Part shown: one piece after another, positions 8,991 through 17,238 of the stretch
Numbering within the stretch: position 1 is the stretch's first letter
Layout: every line of letters starts with the position of its first letter
From: Scalindua sp964344685
Lineage (GTDB): Bacteria > Planctomycetota > Brocadiia > Brocadiales > Scalinduaceae
Direction: 5' to 3'
NCBI GenBank assembly: GCA_964344685.1
Contig: CAYFOK010000004.1
Span: forward strand, 173,514-237,513
Length of the DNA stretch: 64,000 nt
Made by a program: the position numbers and the translations under genes
The notes under the pieces: model-generated
Database searches by the model: none
What the model was told of the DNA's origin: nothing
The model's input: the letters and a program-made list of their open reading frames with translations, nothing else

Positions 8991-9212
8991 ATTCTGTCCT
9001 CTCTTTACGCTCTTTGCGCCTTAGCGGTGAAAGTTTTTTTATGTTTTGGAGAAGATTAGCAGAATTTGAGAAATGGACAACCGGGTAAGAACCGGTATAA
9101 AATTGGTATACAAAATACCAGTTATTTGTAGAAAACGCTTTGAGGGTCGAGGGTTAGGAGTTGACGATTGAGGAGTTTTACCTGGTGGTCGAAAAGACTA
9201 TCTCACCGCAAA

Positions 9213-9239
9213 CCTGCCCGAACTGACTGGTCAGGCGGG
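9213..9239. repeat. 27-bp palindromic insertion, copy 2
   Basis: Arms CCTGCCCGAA and GGTCAGGCGGG around a short centre. It splits the widespread phrase 'accgcaaa|gacgcaaagg' precisely: bases left of 9213 and right of 9239 join to restore the phrase. Same family as 555-580 (reverse orientation) and 11044-11070. Confidence 0.7.
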
Positions 9240-9382
9240 GACGCAAAGGAAAGTCATAAGAGAAAAAACTATGAAAAAAGATGGAAAATTACTGATGTTG
9301 AAGAGAATGAAAAAGAGAATATCGAATATACCTTCCCGACTCGCCGTTGAGGTGGGGAACAATGAATTACGAATGATTTATT

Positions 9383-9520
9383 ATCAGTGTTTAATCTGTG
9401 TGTATCCCTGGCAAAATTTTTGTTCTTCCTTCCTGTCCTCGGCACCTTTTGTCCGGGGAGCGCCCTTTGCGTCTCTGCGGTAAGTGTCTTTTTTTTCTTT
9501 AGATTGTGAGATAAAGGGGC
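9383..9520. repeat. dispersed intergenic repeat block, copy 2
   Basis: Contains tcagtgtttaatctgtgtg and, from 9434, the phrase gtcctcggcaccttttgtcc followed by ggggagcg, gtctctgcggtaagtgtc and ctttagattgtgagataaag. It matches 613-697 with few changes. Same orientation as copy 1; no coding potential. Confidence 0.7.
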
Positions 9521-9540
9521 CAAATCTCCCCCCGGCTGCA

Positions 9541-9572
9541 TTAAATAAGTATGATGTCCCCCGATTTATTTC
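9541..9572 (+). repeat. dispersed GTATGRTGTCCC element, copy 3
   Basis: Reads TTAAATAAGTATGATGTCCC followed by CCGATTTATTTC. It matches 2658-2690 including the trailing GATT-ATTTC, and lies just past the stop codon of the methyltransferase gene. Confidence 0.55.
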
Positions 9573-9577
9573 AGTAG

Positions 9578-10255
9578 TCAGCTTTTCCTTTCCCAGCACA
9601 GAATGGCAATATCAGTCTTGTCGATTTGCACCGGAGTATCCTGCTCCATCTGGAAATCTATTTTGCTGTCTGTTACTTCTTGAAACTCATCAACCTCATT
9701 CATATCCTTAAAGCAGAAACTGCTGTCAACAGAGTAGGTCTTTATAAAAAGAAAATTGTATTCGTTCTGCAAAGAGTCTATCTCCTTAAAATCAATATAG
9801 TAGTCGTTATTGATTTCAGTTATCAGGCAGACATTAAGGGACTTGAATTCAAAGACTTTTTCCATAGCGCTGATAAAGCCCCCATGCACAAGATGCAGGC
9901 TGTTGCATGCTATAATCAGGTCGTATTGAAAATCCTGATGACTGATTTCTTCCCATTTACGCTTAAGTACTCTTACATTGGGAATGCTTAATACTTCAAG
10001 TTTATGCCTGAAGATGTCAATCATTCCTCCTGACGGTTCAACTGCAGTCACCTCGCACCCAAAAGATGCCATTGGTATAGATAACACCCCCGTTCCCGCC
10101 CCAATATCAAGTACATTCCACTCTTTTTCTATAATACCTCTGAGTTCATGTAATATTACTTTATGGTATCCTCCGCGCATGAGCCATTTTTCATACCACG
10201 GAGCAAATCTGTCCCAGAAAGCAATGTCTTTAGGTCTTAAAGTTGTGATATTCAT
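9578..10255 (-). CDS. class I SAM-dependent methyltransferase
   Basis: A 225-residue soluble protein with a Rossmann methyltransferase core. Motif I is VLDIGAGTGVLS (about residues 48-59), followed by the acidic loop VTAVEPS and the downstream segment DLIIACNSLHLV. The N terminus (AFWDRFAPWYEKWL) is typical of small methyltransferases of the Methyltransf_11/25 type. The substrate cannot be told. The ATG is six bases past the stop of the pseudouridine synthase gene, so the two form an operon, which might hint at an RNA or small-molecule role but proves nothing. Confidence 0.85.
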   Translation of the reverse strand: MNITTLRPKDIAFWDRFAPWYEKWLMRGGYHKVILHELRGIIEKEWNVLDIGAGTGVLSIPMASFGCEVTAVEPSGGMIDIFRHKLEVLSIPNVRVLKRKWEEISHQDFQYDLIIACNSLHLVHGGFISAMEKVFEFKSLNVCLITEINNDYYIDFKEIDSLQNEYNFLFIKTYSVDSSFCFKDMNEVDEFQEVTDSKIDFQMEQDTPVQIDKTDIAILCWERKS

Positions 10256-10261
10256 GGGTTT

Positions 10262-10939
10262 TTAAAATGGTTTGCTGGTACTGGAGAAAGTCATGCGATT
10301 ATTTGCTGTCGGATGGTTGATAATCAGTTCCTTAGCATGCAGGTTAAGACGATCAGCCATTAAGTATGCGGCTTCATGAGCATAGAGCTCGTCTCCAAGG
10401 ATTGGATGTCCCATGGCCTGCATATGTACACGCAGCTGGTGTGTACGCCCGGTAGCAGGAGACAATTCCACAAGGCAGCTGTTTTCAAGACGTTCAATAA
10501 TTCTCCAGTGTGTCAATGCCTCTTTCCCCAGTTGGTAATCAACAATCTGAAGAGGCCTCCGCTCCCAATCGCATCGCAAAGGCAGATTAATCAGACCTGA
10601 TGTCTGCCCGGGCTGGCCATATACTTCTGCAACATAAGTTTTTTCAGTTTCCCGGTTTTCAAACTGCCGGCTCAATTCACGGTGCGATTCCCGGTTCAGT
10701 GCAATGACCATAAGGCCGGAAGTGGAAAAGTCCAGCCTGTGAACAATGCGGGCTTCAGGATAGAGCTTATTAACACGTTTAATGAGGCAGTCCTGTTTAT
10801 CGGGAGTTCTTCCGGGCACTGAAAGCATGTTTGCCGGTTTTTCTACAATGATGATTTGTTCATCGTTATAGATATAGTCAATCTCACCTATTGGAGGCGG
10901 GAGGATATCATGTGTTATATTATGTATATAAGGTATCAT
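10262..10939 (-). CDS. rluA: RluA-family RNA pseudouridine synthase
   Basis: About 225 residues from the ATG at 10939. The catalytic motif HRLDFSTSGL contains the aspartate that attacks the uridine. Other family blocks are VEKPANMLSVPG, KTYVAEVYG, GRTHQLRVHM and GHPILGDELY. There is no S4 domain, which, with the short length, matches RluA (23S rRNA U746 and tRNA U32) better than RluC/RluD. The frame could start seven codons earlier at 10960, but those codons derive from a dispersed repeat phrase, so the internal ATG is preferred. It precedes the methyltransferase in the same operon. Confidence 0.9.
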   Translation of the reverse strand: MIPYIHNITHDILPPPIGEIDYIYNDEQIIIVEKPANMLSVPGRTPDKQDCLIKRVNKLYPEARIVHRLDFSTSGLMVIALNRESHRELSRQFENRETEKTYVAEVYGQPGQTSGLINLPLRCDWERRPLQIVDYQLGKEALTHWRIIERLENSCLVELSPATGRTHQLRVHMQAMGHPILGDELYAHEAAYLMADRLNLHAKELIINHPTANNRMTFSSTSKPF

Positions 10940-11043
10940 TTTTTCGCCACAAAAACACAAAGAAAAAAACTTTAGCCACAGATTTTCACTGATTTACACG
11001 GATAATAAATTCTTCAATCTTCAATTCGTACCCGGATTCCTTA

Positions 11044-11070
11044 CCTGCCCGACAATTTCATTCTGGCAGG
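11044..11070. repeat. 27-bp palindromic insertion, copy 3, with its empty site nearby
   Basis: Arms CCTGCC and GGCAGG. Flanks read 'attcctta' and 'cgaaagtaagg'. Joined, they equal the intact hairpin sequence 'actcctta'-'cgaaagtaagg' at 11153-11172, about 100 bp away. This gives an occupied and an empty site in the same spacer. Confidence 0.75.
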
Positions 11071-11125
11071 CGAAAGTAAGGACATTTTCCTCACTCTAGT
11101 GATGATTCCAGGTATAAGGACGATT

Positions 11126-11142
11126 CCTCACTCTCGTGAGGG
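11126..11142. repeat. CCTCAC/GTGAGG mini-hairpin
   Basis: A six-base stem around TCTC, flanked by gattc and gttcc. The same unit in reverse orientation is at 14653-14674, and a decayed version near 11088. No T-tract follows, so it is not an obvious terminator. Confidence 0.5.
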
Positions 11143-11154
11143 TTCCATCTCTGG

Positions 11155-11172
11155 ACTCCTTACGAAAGTAAG
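11155..11172. repeat. CCTTAC-GAAA-GTAAGG mini-hairpin (empty site)
   Basis: A perfect six-base stem capped by GAAA. It is the intact counterpart of the flanks around the palindromic insertion at 11044-11070. Confidence 0.6.
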
Positions 11173-11214
11173 GTGATTAACAACCCGCAACGCGTTTCGT
11201 ACTTGTCATTTACA

Positions 11215-11832
11215 TTAAACTACGGCTTTTGAAAGAAAGCTGTGAAGTTTGGCCTGTACCTTGAGATCCATATCTAAAAACTTAGTACCGATGCGCATAC
11301 TTTCCATGCTCATCACGAGGTTTTTCTGTAAGACTGTAACATTTAAGGAGTCTTCCACTCCCGGTAATTGAAAACTAATATCTACATTTTCATTAATTCT
11401 CAGCAGCTCTTTACTATTTTCAGTTTCTGCAGGATCTATGATAATTAAACATCCTTCTTCACTGATATTTATAATACCGCCATTTACTATGTTATCTTTA
11501 ATTATTACTTTAGCAGGCAGATAACAATCAATTCTTTTATTCCCGCGAAGGTCATAGTTCTCAATTTTATTCGGATAAGCAATGGAGATTGTTTTTTCCG
11601 TTTCTGAATTAAAGGCTATTATTTTGGATTGAAAACCAAATACAGAACCCTTGGTCTGGTATCTGACAAAAATCGCCTTCCCCCTGTAAGCAAAATTTGA
11701 TGTACTGATTACCGTATATATTGGAGGCATCTTAATTATCAGGTATTGATTATCTTCCACACCCATCAGTTCGCTTTCCAGCTTCGCCTTAGAACCTTCA
11801 ATCTGGATTTTTAGTCTTGTTCCAACTTTCAT
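11215..11832 (-). CDS. YcgR-like PilZ-domain c-di-GMP receptor
   Basis: A 205-residue cytoplasmic protein. The N-terminal half (1-95) resembles the YcgR-type domain. The C-terminal half is a PilZ domain with the c-di-GMP motifs RGNKR (RxxxR form, about 98-102) and NISEEG (D/NxSxxG form, about 125-130). YcgR-like proteins couple c-di-GMP to motility or envelope processes. No flagellar genes are visible here. It follows the TPR gene on the same strand with about 118 bp between. With the second PilZ protein and the receiver-HD-GYP protein at 45409-46440, this window holds both readers and a likely eraser of the signal. Confidence 0.85.
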   Translation of the reverse strand: MKVGTRLKIQIEGSKAKLESELMGVEDNQYLIIKMPPIYTVISTSNFAYRGKAIFVRYQTKGSVFGFQSKIIAFNSETEKTISIAYPNKIENYDLRGNKRIDCYLPAKVIIKDNIVNGGIINISEEGCLIIIDPAETENSKELLRINENVDISFQLPGVEDSLNVTVLQKNLVMSMESMRIGTKFLDMDLKVQAKLHSFLSKAVV

Positions 11833-11950
11833 GCCGTAATAATTCTCCCGATTATTATTCTAATGTAATCCATAATCGAGTAATTTGCAGGTTTATAATT
11901 TTAATTAATAAATGGATATTTCATACTTCTTAAAATTCCTTATCAGGGGT

Positions 11951-12994
11951 CTAGTCGGGATTATAAGCCCAGGCTGGAACTCCAAATTTTCCTTTTGTAT
12001 TTATTACATTATCAAAAAGCCCATCACCATCATTATCAATAATAATATAATCAACCGGCCTCTCAGTATCACTGTCAATGCCGTAGGAATATATTTTCTC
12101 CTTAACTGACAGTTCCTGGATCCGGCCTCCGTTTTGTGTTAAATATATCCTGAGCCTTGACTCTTTATCAGGCTTTTTTCTGTTAACGCTTATCTTCTGG
12201 TTATAAATCAGCTTTAACTTACTGGTGTCGGGAACATTATATACGTCTAATTCAGCGGCAAGGTGTTTAACCCACTTTATCGTTCCGGCGTGGCCGGGCC
12301 TTTGTGCAGCGCTTTTTAGAAAACAGTTAAATGATTCATCCAACTCGTTATTGTAATAATAGGCAATCCCTAAATTATACAGGATTGCAGGTGCCGGTAC
12401 GTTTGTTACTAATTCTAATGCTCGCTTGTATGAAGCAATTGCATCCTTAAGCCTCCCTTTGCTTTTATAAGCCAATCCCAGGCTGCTATAGAATAGGACA
12501 TTATTGTTGCCCTCGTTGTCTTTATGCGGTTCAAGCAGGGCTATGACTTCGTCCGGATAATCGTTTGGATTTAACTCTACAGCACGAAGCCCCAAAGCTT
12601 TATAATCAACTGGACCTGTCTCTTCTAACTCTTTGGCTTCTTTTACTTCTATTACCCCTACTGATTCTGTTGCCTCTGTTGCCTCTGTTGCCTCTTCTAC
12701 CTCTTTTACCCCTACTGTCTCTTTTGCATCTATTACCTCTGTTGATTCTACTGCCTCTGTTGCTTCCGTTGCCACTGTTGTCCCTTTTGCTTCTTCCTCC
12801 TCTGTTACTATTGCCTCTGTTGTCTCATTTATCTCCGTTTCCTCTGCCTCCTCTTTCGTCTCTCTATTTTCAGCAGCTGCTTGTTTTTCATGCGACTGTA
12901 TGTTCCTGGAAATTATTCTCATAGACATTTTAGCCTGTACAGACGGACAAGAAAACAGAAGGACTAATATCAGGAAAAATATTGTTTTTTTCAT
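11951..12994 (-). CDS. exported TPR protein with a Glu/Thr/Val-rich low-complexity linker
   Basis: 347 residues. Residues 1-21 are a Sec signal peptide (VQA/K). Residues about 45-128 are a low-complexity run of TEATEAVE-like and KEVEEATEA-like units encoded by imperfect short DNA repeats. Two or three TPR units follow (LGLAYKSKGRLKDAIASYKR, LYNLGIAYYYNNELDESFNC; about 168-235). The C-terminal part (about 250-347) contains DNDGDGLFDN, a calcium-loop-like motif, and may be a small beta domain. It starts two bases after the stop of the M48 protease gene, so the two are probably co-translated and may act together in the periplasm. Exact role unknown. Confidence 0.85.
   Translation of the reverse strand: MKKTIFFLILVLLFSCPSVQAKMSMRIISRNIQSHEKQAAAENRETKEEAEETEINETTEAIVTEEEEAKGTTVATEATEAVESTEVIDAKETVGVKEVEEATEATEATESVGVIEVKEAKELEETGPVDYKALGLRAVELNPNDYPDEVIALLEPHKDNEGNNNVLFYSSLGLAYKSKGRLKDAIASYKRALELVTNVPAPAILYNLGIAYYYNNELDESFNCFLKSAAQRPGHAGTIKWVKHLAAELDVYNVPDTSKLKLIYNQKISVNRKKPDKESRLRIYLTQNGGRIQELSVKEKIYSYGIDSDTERPVDYIIIDNDGDGLFDNVINTKGKFGVPAWAYNPD
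12640..12830 (-). repeat. imperfect microsatellite encoding the TPR protein linker
   Basis: Runs of gcctctgtt-like 6-9 bp units (plus-strand reading) with substitutions. The period keeps the frame, so slippage would change linker length without truncating the protein. The long opposite-strand open frames here are by-products of the repeat. Confidence 0.75.
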
Positions 12995-12996
12995 GA

Positions 12997-14544
12997 TTAT
13001 TCCACCACATCAGCCTTAATCACATTTACTCTCATTTGTCTTAACGTCTCAGGATAATCAACAGGCCCAATTCCTGTATCCACAATCGCTGACCTTCTGG
13101 AAGGGAGAATACCACTTACCTCTTTTACCATCTCAAGCTGCTTGCCCTGCTGACCCGGATAAAGCATTCTCACTTTTACGCCACTGGCAGACATTGGAGT
13201 AGGATTGGCAACTGTGATGACAACATATCGTTTGCGATTCAGGCTTACACGTGTTTTTATGTGACTGTCCGGGTGTTGATGCATGTCAAGCTTCACATAT
13301 GACCGTTCAGCCTGTCTGCCAGATTCTGAATCAGAAACAGAAGCATCTTTAAAATACTGTATCGCTTCCGGCAGATTCCCCTGTGCCAGGGACATTTTAC
13401 CTAGAGCATTTAAAGCCGGAGCGGTAGGAAGCAGCTTTGTACTTCTCTCAAGATCGGTACGGGCCCCCTGCTGATCACCCAGTTTCTGTTTGTTTAAACC
13501 TCGCTGAACATAGAAATAGAAAAATTCACTGTTAAGGTCTACTGCCCTGTTGTAGCTCACCAGGGCGTCCTTGTACTGCTGCTTCTCCATATATATGTCT
13601 CCAACCAGAGCGTGAAACTGTCCTTCATCTGGCTCATCGAGAATTGCCTGCTGTGCAAGAGACAAAGCTTCTTTGGTTTTTCCTTCACTGAGCGCTTTGC
13701 GCCCCATGTCAAATGCATGGTAACCATCCTTAGTTCGTATCAAACGGGAAATCTTATCTTTATAACGCTGAACTCCCAGCTCTCCAGATTCCGGCAGGGT
13801 TTTGGCTGTAGCACGATTTGCTTCTACACGTTCCTGTGATGGTGGATGACTGCTAAACAGCCCGGACAACCAATCCGTCCCCTGCCCTTCTGATAAACGC
13901 AAAAATACTTCCTGCAGGTTAATGGCAGCCCTTGGATCATACCCTGCGCGTGACATATATTTCATACCATAGAGGTCTGATTCTTTCTCAGCACTCCGCC
14001 CGTATTTCTGGTTGATCAAATTTGCTGCAGTCTGAGACCCACGTACAGCAAGGTTTTCATAATTGCTGCCGCGGGAAGCGATACCGGCTGCCGCCACTGC
14101 TCCCTGAAGCAGAATTCCTCGTTCCATGCCCTTAGCTCCATGCCTTGCCGCAGCATGAACTACTTCGTGTCCCAATACCGCTGCCAGTTCAGCTTCATTG
14201 TTAAGTTCCGTCAATAATCCACGATTAACCGCTATTTTCCCACCCGGAAGAGCCCAGGCATTGGGTACAGAGTTATTAAGGACCACGAATTCATAAGGCA
14301 ATTTACGGTCACTTACCGCAGCCAATCTCTGACCAACTTCATTTACATATTTTGTTAATCCCGGATCGACTACATAATCTCCGCCCTGCATCTGGCGGCT
14401 GGGCAAGTACTGTTTACTGCCTATCTGGAGTTCATAAGATTGAGGCACCAATCCCAGCTCGCGTTTACCGGTAACAGGATTAGTAACACACCCATATAAG
14501 GTTATTGAACACAACGCAAATACAATAATTAATTTTCGTAACAT
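12997..14544 (-). CDS. M48 metalloprotease lipoprotein with TPR repeats (BepA-like)
   Basis: A 515-residue lipoprotein: signal peptide with lipobox LYGC (Cys19). The M48 domain carries the zinc motif GHEVVH (His126, Glu127, His130) and a downstream third-ligand segment AEKESDLYGMKYM (about 190-202). FSSHPPSQERVEAN is the usual end of the protease core. TPR units follow (about 280-410), then a C-terminal beta-rich extension (about 420-515) longer than in E. coli BepA. BepA-type enzymes handle outer-membrane assembly intermediates in the periplasm; the lipid anchor and TPRs support a similar quality-control role here, though the extension suggests a distinct subfamily. First gene of a unit with the TPR protein. 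Confidence 0.9.
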   Translation of the reverse strand: MLRKLIIVFALCSITLYGCVTNPVTGKRELGLVPQSYELQIGSKQYLPSRQMQGGDYVVDPGLTKYVNEVGQRLAAVSDRKLPYEFVVLNNSVPNAWALPGGKIAVNRGLLTELNNEAELAAVLGHEVVHAAARHGAKGMERGILLQGAVAAAGIASRGSNYENLAVRGSQTAANLINQKYGRSAEKESDLYGMKYMSRAGYDPRAAINLQEVFLRLSEGQGTDWLSGLFSSHPPSQERVEANRATAKTLPESGELGVQRYKDKISRLIRTKDGYHAFDMGRKALSEGKTKEALSLAQQAILDEPDEGQFHALVGDIYMEKQQYKDALVSYNRAVDLNSEFFYFYVQRGLNKQKLGDQQGARTDLERSTKLLPTAPALNALGKMSLAQGNLPEAIQYFKDASVSDSESGRQAERSYVKLDMHQHPDSHIKTRVSLNRKRYVVITVANPTPMSASGVKVRMLYPGQQGKQLEMVKEVSGILPSRRSAIVDTGIGPVDYPETLRQMRVNVIKADVVE

Positions 14545-14936
14545 GGATTTAATCCTCCGGAGAAAATATTAATAATCTGCATTTAGTAATCTTTAAAATC
14601 CCTAACCCAGACAAGCTGGAAAATCAGAAATCCAAAGCACAAAATCCTTAACTGGAATCCTCACGAGAGTGAGGCATCCTTACTTACGTAATGACTCTAA
14701 CACGAAGCTTGCAACACGCAACTCGAAACTCTGGAATTTCTTCAAATTTCGATATTCGAATTTATTTTTTGCCAAAATTGATTAAAATATTTTTTCTAAG
14801 AATCTAATTCTGGAATTCATATAGTAAGAATACAAAATAATGTGGTATTATAATAATTAAATTAGGTTAGATTGTCCAATATCAATAAGATAGAGATTTA
14901 TTCATTGCATTTTTCAGAAAAAGGAGCAAGTGTTTA
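14545..14936. other. divergent intergenic region with mini-hairpin
   Basis: No gene. It separates the divergent M48 and MltA genes. At 14653-14674 is a mini-hairpin (CCTCAC-GAGA-GTGAGG, preceded by tggaat), shared with 11126-11142. An AT-rich stretch at 14760-14880 includes TATAAT at 14849-14854, a possible -10 box for mltA, but no good -35 is placed. Confidence 0.55.
14653..14674. repeat. CCTCAC/GTGAGG mini-hairpin, reverse copy
   Basis: tggaatCCTCACGAGAGTGAGG: a six-base stem around GAGA, the reverse orientation of 11126-11142, with the same TGGAA/TTCCA flank. A related ccttacttacgta follows at once. Confidence 0.5.
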
Positions 14937-16085
14937 ATGAATTCAAGAAATAACCGTCTAAACCGCTTGTTGGCAGTTATGTTGCTGTTTATTATTCTTC
15001 AGGCAGGTTGTTCTACAGCAATTAAGAAGCCGGCTCTGCTGCCAATGAAACCGGGGCTAGGTCTTTCTGAAATTTCAAACCCGGATCAATTCCCCGATTT
15101 TAGAGATGATTATGACGAAGAGCTTTTATTACAATCTATAAACAACAGTATAGCATATTTCAAAAAAATAAGATCTTACCCGAAAACCTTTAATTCAATA
15201 GGCTTTACTCCTGAAACACAGACAGAGACTTTAGAGCTTTTCCGGGATGGATTCATTCGGTGTAAAAATGCGCAGGAGCTGAACGAATTTGTTTCTGATA
15301 ACTTCAGGGTTTTTCAAGCTATTGGGACAATGTACAATGGTGAAGTACATTTTACCGGTTACGGAACTCCCATTTACGATGGAAGCTTAACGCCTACAGA
15401 GACGTTTCGTTACCCGCTTTTTGGCAAACCGGCTGATTTTAAGAAACCGTACTTCACACGTCGTGAAATTGAGGAACGTAATCTGCTCAGAGGAAATGAA
15501 ATCGCCTACCTCAAGTCAAAGCTGGAAGCATATCTCATCCACGTTCAAGGTTCCGGCCAGATCAGGCTTCCGTCAGGCGAGAAAATCTATGTCGGATATA
15601 ACGGAGACTCCGGACACTCTTATACGAGTATAGGCCGGTTATTAGTACTGGACGGCAAGGTGCATGAAGAGGAGTTAACTCTACCCGTATTAATACAATA
15701 TTTTGAACAACATCCCGGCGAACTGGACCATTATCTCAGGCAAAACGACCGGTATATATTTTTTAAGAAAGTACCGCATGCTGTCCCTCACGGCTCTATT
15801 GGTGTGCCTGTAACATCGATGCGTAGTATAGCAACCGACAAAAAAGTTTTTCCACCGGGAGGTTTAGCCTTTGCCGCGATTGGAACACAAAGGCCGGGAG
15901 GTTCCGGCAGATCAAAGAAGAAGTGGCATGCGGACAAATCATTCTTTGCCCTGGACCAGGATACCGGAAGCGCCATCAAGACACCAGCAAGGGCAGACGT
16001 TTTTTTTGGAATAGGTGATAGTGCCATGTATAAGGCAGGAAATTTAAATACCTACGGCAAGCTCTACTACCTTTTAAAGCGATAA
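14937..16085 (+). CDS. mltA: membrane-bound lytic murein transglycosylase A
   Basis: A 382-residue lipoprotein with lipobox LQAGC near residue 25. MltA-family blocks are visible: FTGYGTPIYDGS, the segment AYLKSKLEAYLIHVQGSGQI (about 195-214), and GYNGDSGHSYTSIGR. The C-terminal 3D domain has catalytic aspartates in ALDQDTGSAIK and DVFFGIGDSAMYKAG. It cleaves peptidoglycan glycan strands to 1,6-anhydromuropeptides at the outer-membrane face. A ribosome binding site (AAGGAG) precedes the ATG by about ten bases. It lies 19 bases before the suhB-like gene on the same strand. Confidence 0.92.
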   Translation: MNSRNNRLNRLLAVMLLFIILQAGCSTAIKKPALLPMKPGLGLSEISNPDQFPDFRDDYDEELLLQSINNSIAYFKKIRSYPKTFNSIGFTPETQTETLELFRDGFIRCKNAQELNEFVSDNFRVFQAIGTMYNGEVHFTGYGTPIYDGSLTPTETFRYPLFGKPADFKKPYFTRREIEERNLLRGNEIAYLKSKLEAYLIHVQGSGQIRLPSGEKIYVGYNGDSGHSYTSIGRLLVLDGKVHEEELTLPVLIQYFEQHPGELDHYLRQNDRYIFFKKVPHAVPHGSIGVPVTSMRSIATDKKVFPPGGLAFAAIGTQRPGGSGRSKKKWHADKSFFALDQDTGSAIKTPARADVFFGIGDSAMYKAGNLNTYGKLYYLLKR

Positions 16086-16104
16086 GAAGAGTGACAGAAC
16101 AATA

Positions 16105-16872
16105 ATGAAAAGAACAGCAATAAAGGCGGCCAAGGAAGCCGGAAAAATAATATTAGATTATTATTCTGAAAATGTAGATGCCACTACTAAGAAGAACACA
16201 TATGACCTGGTGACAGAGGCCGATTTAGCCTCTGAAAACAAAATTATAAGTATCATAAAACATAAATTCCCTGACCACTCTCTATTAACAGAAGAGTCCG
16301 GTAAAGAGACACACAAGTCAGATTATTGCTGGATAATAGATCCGCTGGACGGTACTAACAATTTCTATCATAAATTCCCGATGTTTTGTGTATCAATCGC
16401 ATTGTACAAAAAGGGGAAACCTCTGATCGGTGTTGTATTTGATCCACTTAAGAATGAGCTATTCTATGCAGAAAAAAGTAAGGGTGCATTCCTCAATAAC
16501 AGAAAAATAAATGTTTCCAACGCAAACAAGCTTAATAAATCATTACTGGCATTAGGGTTTTACTATGAGAGGGGCCTGTTGATGAGGAAAAGCCTTTCAC
16601 AGATGAAAAAGTTCTTTTATGAAAACGTCCATGGCATCAGAAGAACCGGTTCAGCCGCACTGGATCTCTGTTATACTGCCTGCGGTAGATTTGACGGATA
16701 CTGGGAATTAATGTTGAATCCATGGGACTTTGCAGCCGGTAGTTTAATATTAACGGAAGCCGGTGGAAGAATTACTGATGCGAAGGGAAATAGATACAAT
16801 CTGATGATGAAAAGTGTCGCTGCTTCAAATGGAAAAATCCACAAAAGCATGATAAAAATTTTAACTCAATAA
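16105..16872 (+). CDS. suhB: inositol monophosphatase family phosphatase (SuhB-like)
   Basis: 255 residues with every IMPase metal-site motif: TEADLASE (about 39), LTEESG (about 65), the WIIDPLDGTNNF block (about 77-88), and NPWDFAAGSLILTEAGG (about 203-219). The family dephosphorylates inositol-1-phosphate and related sugar phosphates in a magnesium-dependent way. In E. coli SuhB also helps rRNA antitermination; that role cannot be judged here. It could equally be a CysQ-like 3'-phosphoadenosine phosphatase, which matters because a CysC kinase is encoded at 31057. The IMPase/SuhB assignment fits the motif spacing better. Confidence 0.88.
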   Translation: MKRTAIKAAKEAGKIILDYYSENVDATTKKNTYDLVTEADLASENKIISIIKHKFPDHSLLTEESGKETHKSDYCWIIDPLDGTNNFYHKFPMFCVSIALYKKGKPLIGVVFDPLKNELFYAEKSKGAFLNNRKINVSNANKLNKSLLALGFYYERGLLMRKSLSQMKKFFYENVHGIRRTGSAALDLCYTACGRFDGYWELMLNPWDFAAGSLILTEAGGRITDAKGNRYNLMMKSVAASNGKIHKSMIKILTQ

Positions 16873-16887
16873 ACTGCTGGTTTTTTG

Positions 16888-17238
16888 TTACAACTCGGAG
16901 AAGTCTGAAACATTGAGGTGCTCATCAAATTGCACAGCCACACCCAGTTCATTACCGTGACTCGTAACATTTTTTATCTTGTACCTAATAACTGTTCCGT
17001 TTCCGTTAAGCTTGATCTTCCTTTCACCAATGCCGGGTGTTGAAGTAGACGCTGTTATTTGAATCGGAATTACTGCACCCGGAGAGAATGCTTCAATGTC
17101 ATCTGTTATCACCTCGAAATAGACTCCGGTGGCGCTGATATTTATCGCCTTTCCACTTTGATCATAAAGTGATATTTGCAATGGAAGTTCATGCCTCTGA
17201 TCTAATCTTCTATCAGCTTCTTTTTCTTTCGTTTGCAT
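16888..17238 (-). CDS. single-domain PilZ protein
   Basis: A 116-residue cytoplasmic protein that is essentially one PilZ domain. The N-terminal motif RRLDQRHELP gives the arginine pair, and NISATGVYFEV (about 36-46) supplies the NxSxxG motif. Such small PilZ proteins are c-di-GMP adaptors that bind partners in motility, secretion or polysaccharide systems. It converges with suhB (15 bp between stops) and has a long leader with an inverted repeat. No target protein is evident nearby. Confidence 0.85.
   Translation of the reverse strand: MQTKEKEADRRLDQRHELPLQISLYDQSGKAINISATGVYFEVITDDIEAFSPGAVIPIQITASTSTPGIGERKIKLNGNGTVIRYKIKNVTSHGNELGVAVQFDEHLNVSDFSEL

Larger units (their letters stand above)
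8991..9577. other. RHS upstream region packed with dispersed repeats
   Basis: No gene. The RHS leader itself is a repeat phrase (reverse of 'accgctaaggcgcaaagag', 9001-9030) that also supplies the sequence around its ribosome binding site. Further on are an imperfect inverted repeat (tggtat...ataccag, 9093-9122), a repeat interrupted by a palindrome (9203-9250), a second copy of the 460-697 repeat block (about 9383-9520) and a GTATGRTGTCCC element (9541-9572). Several short open frames here are repeat artefacts. Confidence 0.7.
10940..11214. other. repeat cluster with mini-hairpins
   Basis: No gene. It holds a 'ccacagattttcactgattt-acacggata' phrase (10976-11008), a palindromic insertion (11044-11070), two CCTCAC/GTGAGG hairpins (a degenerate one near 11088 and 11126-11142), and a CCTTAC-GAAA-GTAAGG hairpin (11155-11172) that is the uninterrupted form of the site hit by the insertion. 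Confidence 0.7.

Noticed and set aside
12565..13019. Leu- and Ser-rich plus-strand frames opposite the TPR protein
   Set aside because: Product of the low-complexity repeat on the other strand.
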